From: Marisa cornuarietis
Taxonomy: Eukaryota > Mollusca > Gastropoda > Architaenioglossa > Ampullariidae
NCBI GenBank assembly: GCA_004794655.1
Contig: SMMW01000620.1
Span: forward strand, 383,001 to 447,000
DNA length: 64,000 bases
Reading direction: 5' to 3'
Shown piece by piece: positions 22,517 through 34,400 of this stretch (position 1 is its first letter; each line of letters starts with the position of its first letter). The notes under the pieces were generated by a model that was not told the DNA's origin, did no database searches, and worked only from the letters and a program-made list of their open reading frames with translations. A program made the translations under genes and the position numbers.

Positions 22517-24794
22517 ATCTAATTAACCCCAAACAAAATTCATTTAAAGGAATGATAATCCCCGTTTACAACTCTTTAGCACGAACACCATTAAATTACC
22601 AAAACAGGGATAGAGAGAGAGAGAAAAACTTAGCATTGTGAGGTTCACAAAAGACATGGTTGTCAATAGTTGTGATTATAGTCAATTGACTAGTCCGCCT
22701 GCTCATCTTCCTCATGTAGATTTATGACACACTCCATCCTTACTGTTTGTTACCTGTTTTCTCTTTGTGTCTTCTGTGTTTGTCTTTTGTTATTTTTCTT
22801 CATAATTGTTTCCCCTGGTAATACTTCCATGTCTCCTACTTGTCTAAGGCAGTACGTGCTCCTTCGTGAATGTCATTACACGCTTTATAAATCACACTTT
22901 TTATTATTTTTATTAGTAGTAGTAGTAGTAGGAGTAGTAGTAGTCGTATTAGTGGAAGTAGTAGTAGTAGAAGACAGCTTGAGTTCTGTTTTCCCCACGA
23001 ACCACAGTTCCCAGACACTATTACAGGTTTCTGTCTTCTTTATAGCCGAGGCTGAATGACGAAACTGAACTCGTATTGTCCGTTGCAAATTATTTATCAT
23101 TCGTCGTGGTCGAATTCAAATTGGCAAAGATCCAATAGTCTAGTTCTAGTATGAGCTGTGACCTGCGAGTGCTTCACCAGTTCTAGGTGACCTGTCTCTC
23201 TAGTTTTACCTTCCTCAGTAACTCAGGTAACGAATAAGCTGGATGGGCAGAGGGAGCTTTCTTCATGCTATGGCTCACCCACCTTTCTAATGTATTCTAT
23301 ATAAATCATGCCGCAAGAAATATTTTTTGTTTTTACAGAGTATTCTTGTCAAGTGAGTGACTTCGTCTCGCAATGTACCTGTGCGCCGCAGATGAATCAT
23401 GGTAGGGAATGTCATTCCTCTTTACTGCCAGTAGAATATGTAGATGTAATCAGCGTTTGCGAAGCTTAGTATGTAATCTAAGACCAGTCTTGCACCATAA
23501 TTCTTTCTTCGCCGCAGATGATCTTCTGACTTAGTTCTCTATACAATTTCCTGGCTTACATACGGTTATTTGATATACGAACGTGAATGAACAATGGTTG
23601 CTTAATACCACAAAAAAGTGTCGTGAAGGAATTTTCATACGAATAGTAAATAATTAAACAGAAAAATCGCACTGCTCATTCACCGATATAAATAAGCTGG
23701 ACTATCGCAGGTTAATAGTAATATGAACTTACTTACGACTCTGCCCTCTCTCCTGCTTTGATGTTTGTCTGCTTGTCAGCTAGCTTGTCTTTCTTTACTC
23801 CTCTGTCCAACATTTTCTTCTTACCCTCTCCAGATCTTTCAAAACTAACTCATGGACAACCCCAGCACGTTTCTTCCCTTCCTTCCTTCTTGTCGGGCCA
23901 ACGATATATGTGCGTAAAATAGAAGAATACCATTGTAAACAAACTAACAAAACAAAAACAAACGAATGAACTTACTCTGGTATCATTTGCGTTGTAGTGG
24001 CAAAGGAAGTTTATAGATCATGGCACACAAACGAAGCCAGTAATTCTACTTTTCCAAAGGTAGAACAAAACCAAGTATGCTTACTTCCCTGCCGTAAGCT
24101 ATTTCTTTCTCTAGATTGCCAGCTTCCAGTGCTCCTAGAAAACTGTAAGCGATAAATAGACATCGTGCTGGCCAGTTGGTAAAACTACTAACAGTATCGC
24201 AGCATCACTCATTTTCACTCTTTCTTTATTTTTTTTTTTTGGTCAACTGGGTCCGCCGCAAAACTGGTAACAAAACTCCAACATCGCTAGGCACTTTTGT
24301 TTGTCCCATGGGTCCTCCCCAGGTCATACTTTACAGTCCGTTTGTTTTCTTTTACGAAAGAATACAAAACATGGCGACCTTCATGAACTGACCAGAAATT
24401 GTACGCGATTGAAACAAACGATCGTTTTGTTCCCGATTTTTAATTGGAGATGATTCTTTTGCTATATCAAAATCTATCATTTAAGCCTAACTTAATACAA
24501 TTTCCCCAGCGTTCCTTATAAAAGTTTTTTTAATTCCCAAATAAAAACCCTGATCCCCTTGCACCTCCCAAGACGCTAAAATCTTACAGAGACATTCCAA
24601 TTCTTCCATCCTGTCTACTCCTCTTCTTACTTCTCCTTCACCATCACCACAACTGCAGCTTCCATTATTAACCAGTTGTTTTTCTTTCGACAGGAAGTGG
24701 CGCAAACAGTTTGCTGCATGGACATGATGAGCTCATGGGAATTTTGCTAAGTCCCGTGGTTCCAGTCCTGGCAGCCTGGCTGGCGAGTGTATAA
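20212..24794 (+). CDS. Gene D: small Cys-rich protein with GPI-like C-terminus
   Basis: Five exons (20212-20263, 21262-21400, 22233-22327, 23339-23401, 24694-24794) sum to 450 nt, giving 149 residues with every junction in phase (1, 2, 1, 1). It has a signal peptide at about 1-17, then nine cysteines across three exons, including NKCALPYM, GTCNHT, KELCDEFELFVNC, STCRPY and SQCTCAP. The end is a hydrophobic stretch (LMGILLSPVVPVLAAWLASV) directly before the stop and preceded by GSGANS, a classic GPI-attachment layout. An AATAAA signal lies at 25208. I do not recognise the family; small Cys-rich GPI-linked proteins are common in molluscs. The gene is divergent from gene C, 3.8 kb away. Confidence 0.8.
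20880..20924. repeat. GT microsatellite in gene D intron 1
   Basis: About 22 GT units with one CG interruption. Confidence 0.95.
21262..21400 (+). CDS. Gene D exon 2
   Basis: A TTTTTACAG acceptor and a TGTGA|GTAAGT donor bound 139 nt, in at phase 1 and out at phase 2. It encodes four Cys (EATCAVL, NKCAL, GTCNH, KELC) and one sequon (NHT). Confidence 0.8.
22233..22327 (+). CDS. Gene D exon 3
   Basis: A TTTTACTTGCAG acceptor and a TTTG|GTAATG donor bound 95 nt, phase 2 in and phase 1 out. It encodes EFELFVNCFNNADV and STCRPYAIQLLNLQF. Confidence 0.8.
22451..22512. repeat. CA microsatellite in gene D intron 3
   Basis: About 31 CA units, ending at ACGCTGATC. Confidence 0.97.
22914..22972. repeat. 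TAG/GTA trinucleotide repeat in gene D intron 3
   Basis: Interrupted TAG units. They give rise to poly-Val and poly-Thr shadow frames. Confidence 0.9.
23339..23401 (+). CDS. Gene D exon 4
   Basis: A TTTTTACAG acceptor and a CATG|GTAGGG donor bound 63 nt, phase 1-1, encoding EYSCQVSDFVSQCTCAPQMN. Using the next AG two bases on would hit a stop, so this start is preferred. Confidence 0.75.
24694..24794 (+). CDS. Gene D exon 5, GPI-like tail and stop
   Basis: A TTCTTTCGACAG acceptor is followed in phase 1 by GSGANSLLHGHDELMG and about 18 mostly hydrophobic residues up to TAA at 24792. Small residues (G/S/A/N) ahead of the hydrophobic end fit an omega site. Confidence 0.75.
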
Positions 24795-25207
24795 GAAGTC
24801 GGACTAAGTCTAGTAGTCAGATTTCAGTGAACATTTCAGTACTACGCCATTAGGTTTTCTTTTGGGTTGACTTGTGTGTTTCAGTTCTCGCGAGGTATAC
24901 TTTGAATATCCGTCCTCATCCTATTACTAATGTCTCATCAGGAAGTGTAGCTACGATTTTAATAGGTTATGTTGTGTTTAAATATTGTATCATAGTACCT
25001 TCTCATTTCCGTAAGATAAACACGAACTTAACTGATTTTCTGATTTCACACTTCAGTAATGTATATCTTACCCTTCTTTGGCTACTGCTTATGAAAGCCG
25101 TTTCTCTTGCCCTTACTTCCATCCAGTAGCATTGTTCAAGTAGCTTGCATTCATAGGTTTGCGTTTATTATGTTTCTATGTCTTAGCTGTCTTATTTCAC
25201 CTGTGAA

Positions 25208-25213
25208 AATAAA
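25208..25213 (+). terminator. AATAAA polyadenylation signal of gene D
   Basis: Canonical hexamer 414 bp after the stop codon, followed by a TG-rich stretch (TTCTGTGTTGTTTT) about 15 bases on. Confidence 0.6.
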
Positions 25214-25884
25214 GTTAATGTATAATTCTGTGTTGTTTTAGCAATTAAATAAGTAATCATAAAGAAAGAAGGTAGCAAAGAAAGAAAAACAGGAGAAAAC
25301 GAAAAAAAAACAATAATCAGAAAAAGACAGAAATAAATGACAGCAGCAGACAAAAGATAAAAGGAGATTACTCAGTGTGACATAGTAGCTAAATTGTACT
25401 TTTCTATATTTAGCCCTCTGAAGTGGGAAAAGCATGTTAAACTACAGAGGGACAGTGTCAAAACCAAAGACAGACGGGACGGACAGACAAGGAAGTAGGT
25501 AAAAATAACAGCCAAAGTATCTGTGTAAAATGACGAGACTTCCACCAATACTTCCAATTCATTTATTTTGGCTATAAGCTCAGGGGGGATGGGGCCGTAA
25601 CATCAGATAACATCAATCACAGAATAACCATGTCATGTGCAACTTATGGTTATAATATGGCAAAATATCTAGATGAATACATGATACTAATATACATATA
25701 TAAATTAATCTTCATTACAAAATACAAACTTGTGCGTTCTCTCTCTCTCTCTCGCAAGTTTATTTCCCCAGACTAGAAGTCCAGCTGTTGTAAACATCTT
25801 CAGGCAGTTATCTTGTGAAGTAGCCTTGAAACGTTTATTTCTTGTACCTACAAGATTAAATGAAGTGCTTCTACTTTGGTCAGT

Positions 25885-26463
25885 CAAGAATCAAGATTTT
25901 TCTACACTGGCTACCCGTCTGTTCTCGTACAAACTGTGCTGTGCTTTAATTTCTCTGAACGTCTCATCCCTTACATCCCGGCCAGACAACTACGCTTTTC
26001 GTCTGATGACCGTATCCTCACTGTTCCTGTCACCAGAACAACAACATATGGTCACAGGATTTTCGGCTGCTGTGCAGCAAAATAATGGAACTCTCTACCT
26101 TTCCATATCCGCCACCTTCCTACAGCTGAATCCTTCAAATCTGCACTGAAAATGCACCTCTTCCTTGAGCACTACTCCTAACACAGTCCACACAATGCTA
26201 GTCCTTCTTACCCTCCCCCCTTCTGCTCTTGCTACTTTTCTACCCATCTTTCTCTGCAGAATCGCTATATTCTCTGTTCCTGTTACTTGGTGTCTTTTTG
26301 TGTTTTCTATCTTTGTTTTCTGTTTGTCGTCAGTACTGTCGATTATTCTTCCGTCCTTCGTGTTCTATCCCTTTAGTCCATGTCTCTTCCCCGTTTTAAG
26401 CGCTAAGATCATGCTCTCTATGAGTGTGAATATGCTATAAAAATTTTCATTATTATTATTATT
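25885..26463 (+). mobile_element. 3' fragment of a CR1-like LINE
   Basis: The frame carries pieces matching the C-terminal part of the LINE at 46466-47221: RPDNYAFRLMTV, PEQQHMVTGF and LNPSNLH in one frame, TRTTTYGHRIFGCCAAK in another. Frameshifts separate them. The 3' UTR (AGCGCTAAGATCATGCTCTC, then GAGTGTGAATATGC) matches the complement of 46245-46290 and ends in ATT units. It is a truncated, dead copy. Confidence 0.8.
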
Positions 26464-26464
26464 C

Positions 26465-28160
26465 AAACTAATTACTCTTTCGCCACCCTAAAGAGGCGCT
26501 GAGAACATAAATTAAAGAATTACACTAAACAAATAGCCCCAATCCCAAGAACTCATAATCGCTCGCCCTCTCTCTCGTTCCCTGCTTATATGATTCTCCT
26601 TTAATCGAGACTATTGCCGATCAGGAGTTTAGTTTCTGGCGCCATTAAACTATCGACTAAATCAGTTTCATATCATTTGTAGTCTAGTTTGCCAAGATAA
26701 TCATCATCCACTAGTTTTCAGGTCACTAGAAAACAGTTATGGCATAGACCGTTATTAACGAACGTCAATATGTTGACATTTCCTGCTACTTCGACATAGG
26801 GAACCCTCCAGCTATCTTCTATACAGCTATTATCTATCTACTGGATAAAACTGAGACGGAACTGAAAAATGCTTACAGTCACGCACCTTCGTTACAAAAA
26901 TGTGCTTACAATGATGATCGCTTTAAGCTGTCAGTAACAGTCCAGCGTGAAGATGATTGACCAATGGTCAGGTGTGAAGCAGCGGGTCTAAGCAGAACAG
27001 ATCCGTGCAGGTTATATAGGCAAGTGTAAGTAGAACAACAGTTTTACTTCAGACTGCATTGTAATTACTACTTAATTATCTTTCGTGTTTCTTGTGTGTG
27101 AAAACACTTTAGTACAAACGAAAGTCAGTTTCTGCATATTTTGTTTGAGCTGCCTATTTTTATTCACCTGCTTCTAATCAGTAAAATAAAACTTTCATAT
27201 CTTCCTTTGTTTAAAGGCTAACCCGAGTCCTCAGCGAAATTCGCTGGAAAAGAACATAACGTCTTACAAAAACATATTCCGATGGTATTTATGACGAAGA
27301 GGCACGAGAAATATTAATTTATGTTTTTCCCTTAATTACACGTGGATTTGTCAAAAAACTGAACGTGATAAAAGGGCGGAATTTCTAAAAATAGCGTCGT
27401 CTGCACGAGCTGAATTCAAAGAGAAAAGATGCAATCCTCTTTAAAAGAAAACAGCAGGAAACAATTCGCTGTTGTTAAATGTTCTCCTCGACAATCAGAT
27501 GGAGTTAATGTGTACTCACTGTCATTTCTTAAAGATACTGGCTACAAACGCCAGTGGATTATCTTTGTTTAGAGATCTATATATACAGAATTTTGCTTTG
27601 TTCAAACGTGCCATGCGAACTTCGTCACCACACCGTACTCAAGAATTTTCTCAAAACATTTCAAAAGTGATCGCTTATACAGTACAAGAAAGTCTTGGAT
27701 TTTCAGTAAAATGAAGAGATCCTCTTCCTACAGCAGTGCCAACTATACAAAAGCACAATGTTAAAACCAGCTACGACTGCTGGTAAAAAGCTTAAACAAA
27801 GAACAAGCACCAGACATGCAGCATCGAGGCTTTCTACACCGTCTGGTCAACGAATAGCATCATGACACAGTCATGAACATAACATCAGTCATATCCTTAT
27901 CCAACACAACTGACAGTTTGAGGGCACCAATGATGTGCGTGCTCGAAACAGCTAAAATAGGTATCTGCAAACAGTTGTTCGAGCCAGACTACAATTGTTC
28001 CCAGGTAATAAGCTATAAAAATATTCTTCCTAGAAATGAATATCTGTGCAAGACCCATGCATATGTATGTCATAGTGCCTCATATGTTTTTAATGTAGAT
28101 ATGCTTAGGCACATAGATCAGGCACATATTGTTAAACCTTTAACACAAAATGTGTTCCCC
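26465..28160. other. Spacer between genes D and E, nothing supported
   Basis: AT-rich sequence with short random frames. No splice-bounded exon or recognised repeat was identified. Confidence 0.4.
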
Positions 28161-28171
28161 TAAAAAACAAT

Positions 28172-28177
28172 TTTATT
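28172..28177 (-). terminator. AATAAA polyadenylation signal of gene E
   Basis: TTTATT on the plus strand is AATAAA on the minus strand, 185 bp past the gene E stop. Confidence 0.5.
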
Positions 28178-28361
28178 TAAAAAAATATAAAAACTCTTCA
28201 ATTATGATTCATTTTTGTACACATTTGAGTCTCATATTTACATCAAAATAACAACCCATGAATCTCATTTGAGATTTAACTGCTCTAGTAAACTGATGAG
28301 TCACTCAGTGAGACATATGACTGCTTGCAGTATTGGTGCGAGAGAAGGAAATTACTTTTAC

Positions 28362-28446
28362 TCAAACACTTGTTTCAGTATCTCCTGTTTTCAGTGGAAT
28401 CTGTTCCACACATACATCAGCAACTGCCTTTTTTGATCTGTTGCTC
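28362..28446 (-). CDS. Gene E exon 10, terminal, PDZ-ligand-like end
   Basis: A TTTTTCTTTGCAG acceptor is followed in phase 2 by SNRSKKAVADVCVEQIPLKT and GDTETSV then TGA at 28364. The tight phase match and strong acceptor support it, although an unseen exon between 32397 and 28446 cannot be excluded. Confidence 0.65.
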
Positions 28447-31400
28447 CTGCAAAGAAAAAGAAACATTGTAATTTTGAGAATACCATTTTTTTAAGGTAGG
28501 GATAAAAAGTAGAATGGAACACAGCAGACTCGTATATATTTCAACATCATAAAGGATGGGTTTTCAGTGCCTACAGACTACCTACAACACATTATTAATT
28601 TCTGGGAGCTTACTCATACTTGTACATATAATATGTAAATTCATGAACAAAATTATAAACACATACCATAAAATCAGAACAAAATCAACCCTGGTTCATG
28701 TTAACAACATTAAAAATAATGAAAATAAATATCTATACTGGGTAGGTCACGTAGCCTGCCTTGTCCAAACATATAATATATATATATACATAGAGTGAAA
28801 GATCATTCTTCGGTTATGTGATATGGTGTAAAAGAACAGACTGCAGGGCAAACATATTTCCAGGATGTAAAGAAGTGTGTTAATTTTGCAAAGATAAAAG
28901 CTTTGACTCAGAGCTGTAAATTATATCGAGATGATATTGTTTACACCTCTTATTCAAGCTATAGTAATTCCACAGAAAATTATGAGTTACTGAGCTTCAT
29001 TTGTTTTGACATTAAAATTTTATCTGGTCTTAATGTCAGTAAAACTTCCTGCAGCAACACTTCCTCTGAACCAGGATAAAATATAGTATTTCAGCAGTGT
29101 CAATAAAATTTTTTCTTCGTTAAACTTTTATTTTAATAAAAATAATGACAATGTTTTTTAAATCATCAAAATGGCAACAGCCACTTGAGTGTTTACTCAG
29201 TTGTCTTCAACAATAGAATCAAGTATGCTTTTGCTTTAAGTATAGTAAATTTAGAAGGAGTGGAGTAAACCCACATTTCTTTGTTGCTCCGGTACCTAAG
29301 CATGAAAACTCAACAAAAGTAATCTTCATGATTGTAGTGATAGCATTGAAGTACCATTTCAGTAACGACAATCAGAGGCTAACTATTCTCCACGCATGTT
29401 TTGATGGAGTCATACAAAAAAGCTCAACAAGAGAGTACAAAATAAACACCAAATACATTTCCTGAGTCAGTCAAAACATAATGCCGCAAGTTGCATTGCT
29501 AGCTCGACGCTGGTTGGGACAGGGGCGAGGGAGGGAGTGGCCCTTCCCACCCTAGTTTTGTCCCCCGGCCACAGTGGATGGGCCAGTTTTATATGGGGCG
29601 CCAAGAGAGGAATTTTCTGTAATTTTTTCTTTAGCTAGAGAATGCATTCTGTACTTTTACAATTCAATTCTGTAGTTAAAGAATTCATTCTATCAATACA
29701 GAATGCATTCTAGAAGGGCAGAATGAGTTCTGTAACTACAGAATGCTTTTTCTAGCTAGAGAGAAAAACTTGGTAAAAAGCAAAGTATTTCATTTATGTT
29801 ATACTTAGAAGTTGCTAGCCCATTCATTATATATAAACAATTTCATTCTGTAGCTACAAAATGCATTCATTCTACAAAATTTGTCTCTGCCTACAGAAAG
29901 AGTTCTCTAACAATAAAAAGATAAAATGAAATAAAATTTGTAAATATGTACCAGGAAATAATACTGCGTGTATCAATCATTCAAAACTTGTCAACCATTT
30001 CAAGTTAAACAACACTTTGCACTCTAACATGACATAATGTACCTGAGAAATATATTAGTGACTTAATGGGTAAAAGAAGAGAAGGTTAGAAGACACATTC
30101 AAAACTGATTCTGTTCATCAATGAGAAAGAAATGCATAAAACAAGTAAGTGCATCAAAAGTCACAAACACCAAACATCAATAATATAATAATGATAATTC
30201 CACATTCCGTTTGTTATGCAACAATTTCTTTGTTATGCTATGACTGCTACACTGTACTTTCATTACTTCATACAACAGTTAAGTGGTGCAACCTGGTGTT
30301 TTGGCCACGTTGCCTGTTAAGACACAACGGGGGTGGGGGGTGGGGGAACCCATAATAAACCAAGGAAGAACTGGCCTGAGGCATAAAGGACTGGACTGGT
30401 GGTTCCACACATGACCTGTTCACTAATGCTCAAGTGACAAATCTTGTCAACCACAGCATCGATCTAGTTGTTCTCAATGACCAGAACCAGTAGACAAACA
30501 TAAATCGTTCATCAACTAGTACCAGTGAAGGGGATTGTGATTTATGACGATGATGCACATCAATCAATGAGTAACAACTGTCATATTAATTCTGTAAATA
30601 ATACACAAGAGTTCTACTGGCAGAGTTTAAAGGTCTGCAAATGCTTTGCAGGACTATTTTTTATCATTATACACAGTGAAGAAAAAGAAAACAAGCAAGA
30701 CATGTACCTGGAAACTGATATTTTTTAATATTTTTTTGCGATTGCGCTAAGACGTCATAGCAGACGACTCTCCGGCAGCTTCTATATATATATATCGCCT
30801 AAATACACACAAGAACGTAAAGCCATATTTCGAGGGCACTGATTAGTTGACCTTTGACCTTCTTGCCCCATATGCAAATGAGCCAGCCTCATTCTGTACA
30901 GAAATCTTTCTGTAATTAGAGACTTGAATTGTATGACTAGAATCCATTATGCAGCTACAGAAAGAGTATATATATATATAAAATGAATTGGATAGCAGCT
31001 TCTGAATATAACATAAATGAAATACTTAGGTTTTTAATGATTTGTTTTTTTCTGTCTAGCTAGAGAATGCATTCTGTAGTTACAGAGCTCATTCTGTACA
31101 TACAGGAAAAGCAATGTATGTTTCAGTTCTGATTTTTTGCATCTGTTGTAGTGGATGACGCTAGTAGAATATTCTGTATGAGAGGCACTGGGAGGGCTTT
31201 GCTTGTGGCAAGAAGGCGTTGAACTGGGTTGTGGGTTGTGGGTTCATCCTTGCCCACAGGCTCAAATCACAGATCGTTTTCAAGTATCAAAATCGCCGTC
31301 AACTGTCTTTGGTCCAATCGTCAGCTTCGTCAAACTTGTCAATTCGTCATTGGTCAGGGTTTTCAAATTGTCTTCTTCAGTCCAGATCCTCATCAAATCG

Positions 31401-34400
31401 TCATTAGTCTACGTCTTTGACGAACGCCTGCATGAGTCCTCGTCATCTTCTGCCTTCTTGGCAGCCTTCTGTCATCAGCAAATCCTTAGGAAGGCATCCC
31501 GTATCCTCTCTATTTCTGATCATGTGTTGGCATGTGAGTTTTCACTCTTGCGGTCTGGCTGTACGTACGCAATGCCTGTATGCAAAACCAATCATCATCA
31601 CAATTCATTCATTCCTTGTGCCATTTACCTGATCAACTCTACTGGTCGTGATCCTGTACTAGCCTGAGGTGACCTAAGGTCACCAACTGTATCTACTGTT
31701 CCTGGGTGTGTGTGTGTGTGTGTGTGAGGGAGAGAAATTATTTGTCTATTTAGGTCTTGTTCACAGAGTCCTTTTTCCGTTCTCTTTTCTTTACTTTCTT
31801 TAAACTTTAGTCGGCTATGTTTAGTGGCCATTAATTAACAAACCTGTATTTTGTATTGTCATCACGTGGGTTCGCCTATTTGTCCACTGAGAAGTGATTG
31901 GTTTCCTCGCTAACATTGGGCATTCGAGTGCCTGATGTGTCTGTGTGACTGAAAGCGTGCCTGAAACGTCCGGCGCCTGATTGCTTAACGCAACACAAGA
32001 ACAGAGTTCCAGAACCTGCCCTTGTTTTTATTTTTTTTTAAATGAACATAAGGGAGACACTTATGACAGTGCTTAAGATCGACGTTTAACCTGTATCATA
32101 TATATGCGCATTTCTACACCAGCTGATTCACACAAAACACATTTCTGCTATTTTCTCTAACAAAAGTAAGACTCCCTAGAAACTGTAATTTCCTACAATA
32201 AAAAAACAAATTATATTTAAAACGTTGACACATTTCTTGACATGTTGGAAATGTTTTCAATATGACACCTCAGGAGAGTCTGCAATACATAGGCCCCTTT
32301 ATAACACACACTGTCAAATCTGATTTTCATCTGTACACATGTACAAAAAAGACATAACGTGAATGCTCATACAAGTAGATCACAGTATATTCTTACCTGG
32401 CAAGGCCACGATCTGGTATGTTGTTCTGAGATGAAGAAGAAAGCTCTACTATGCATCCACCCCTACTTTGTAAAACTTCAGAATTTGTTTGACTTGGATG
32501 ATAGGAGTTGCTGATATCTGAGCAATGTCCAGTGCTCCTGTGCATGAAGATATAAATGGACCTTTGAATATATGAGTGATGTCAAAGAATTCGAGGTCTG
32601 ATACCTTTAAATCATTCCATATGGACAATATGTGACATGATTGAACATTTAGAACAGTAGTGGTGGCACGAAGTATGTGTTGCAATATTTACACCTAACA
32701 TATAATAAAGACAACCATCATTGACACTTTGTATTAATGAGCATGAAAAAAAATTAAGTGATGTGATTTGCAAGAGATTTTTTTGTTACTTAACAAAAAT
32801 GAAAGATGGTAACTGTATGGAATGGAGATCTCCTGTCATCAAAGTAGGTTATATAAAATAGATTACTTCTGTCTGGCTTCTTATCCTATATGATGATTTT
32901 CTGCAGAATTCACATAAAATAAGTACATTTTGAGGGAGACTGCGTATCATCTGTCATTTTAACCCAAACCATATCACTCTAGTCATAGCTACAAGATTGT
33001 CCCAACACCGAAAATTGAAGTCATCCAGATTCATAAGATGAAACAATCTCCAACGACAGGAGCTGCTATTAATGTCACATACTGTATTATCAATTAGCTA
33101 TGAGTTGTTCAAACAAGTTCAGCTACCATCATCCTCAGCAAAAATGGCTGCTCTGCAATACTCATTCAACAAATTGCAGCATGGAACATAATGGATTTTT
33201 TCTTTATCATTTTTTGTTTTGTTTTTTTTTGGGGGGCGGGAGGTGGGGAGCCTTATCATTATTCTTCAGCTTGGAGGTTCGTATTAAATGTATCTGTAAG
33301 AGTTTGGTTCAAAACTCACAATGCCACATAAACACCATTCAGTCTTTTATATATATATATTTTAAAAAAAGCCTTTCTAAAACATTATTCTTTATTTTCG
33401 AGGTTCTTATTAAATGTACATGCAGAGGTTCGGTAAATATGAAACAAGTGGTTAATCTGACTTTTGGTGTTTGGGCAATTTGGTCTTAGTGAGATGATAT
33501 ATGGTCAAGGCGGAGTCAACTCGACTTAGGCGAAAAGTAGATAACGCCAAAATGGTTTTCAGTTGAAATGACTGCCTTCCCCATCCTGCACCCCACTTCC
33601 TGACCATTGTTGTCTCTTTTTATTAAGAATTATTGTCACAGTTTTTTGTAACTATGGTTACTAAAAATGTGACTAAAATTTAATTCATTATTCATATTTG
33701 ACTCCTTTTCCATTTCGTGCAATAATTTTCTCCCGTTAAAAGCAATGAATAATTAAGATCTTGGTAAGCAAATCTAACCCTGAACGCTCTTCAATCTTTA
33801 AAAAAAAAAAAAACATAACCTCTTTTGAAATCTGTCAACTATTGTCTATGACAATGGGCCACACAAGTGCAGTCAAATGTGCTGTTTCTCCATTTTTGGT
33901 ATTCTTTAGATTCTTCATTTGATGGAGGGAGGATCACTGCCCTAAGATAAACATCTTTTCTCTTGTTAGTTTTATGGTAAAATAATTTTCATTTGTTTGA
34001 TATCCTTGATATGAAACACTGCACTTTACACGACATTTGGGCCTATATGATTTCCCATGTTTGGCCCAATACTAAACTACTTGTATTTTCATGCAGATAT
34101 AAATCAATATAAATTTACCGCATGGCAATACTCCTGTTTGCTATAAAGCTTTGGCACATAAAAAAACGGATATGAACGTCTACAGAGAAAATGCTGCCAG
34201 AAATCAGTTTACTGCATTATGTACCTACCCGTTCTTGCTGGTTGCTGCTGGTTCAACTAAACAAACGTTTAAGCTGTTATTTTCTCCTTTCACTTCATCC
34301 GGCTCTATATTTAATGGCTGTTTTGTGGGGTCTTCATTGTTGTCACGACTAGCAGAACAAAATAAAATAGTAAAATGAGAATAAAATAAAAAAACTCAAT

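Noticed and set aside
31203..31667. 154-codon plus-strand frame
   Set aside because: Several overlapping frames are open at once, with repeated TCGTCA-like motifs and no splice or domain evidence.
32449..32685. Minus frame of 78 codons next to gene E exon 9
   Set aside because: It extends across the exon 9 acceptor in a different frame from the one that fits the exon phases.
33100..33489. 129-codon plus-strand frame
   Set aside because: Low-complexity T and G runs, no splice signals; it lies antisense to gene E intron 8.
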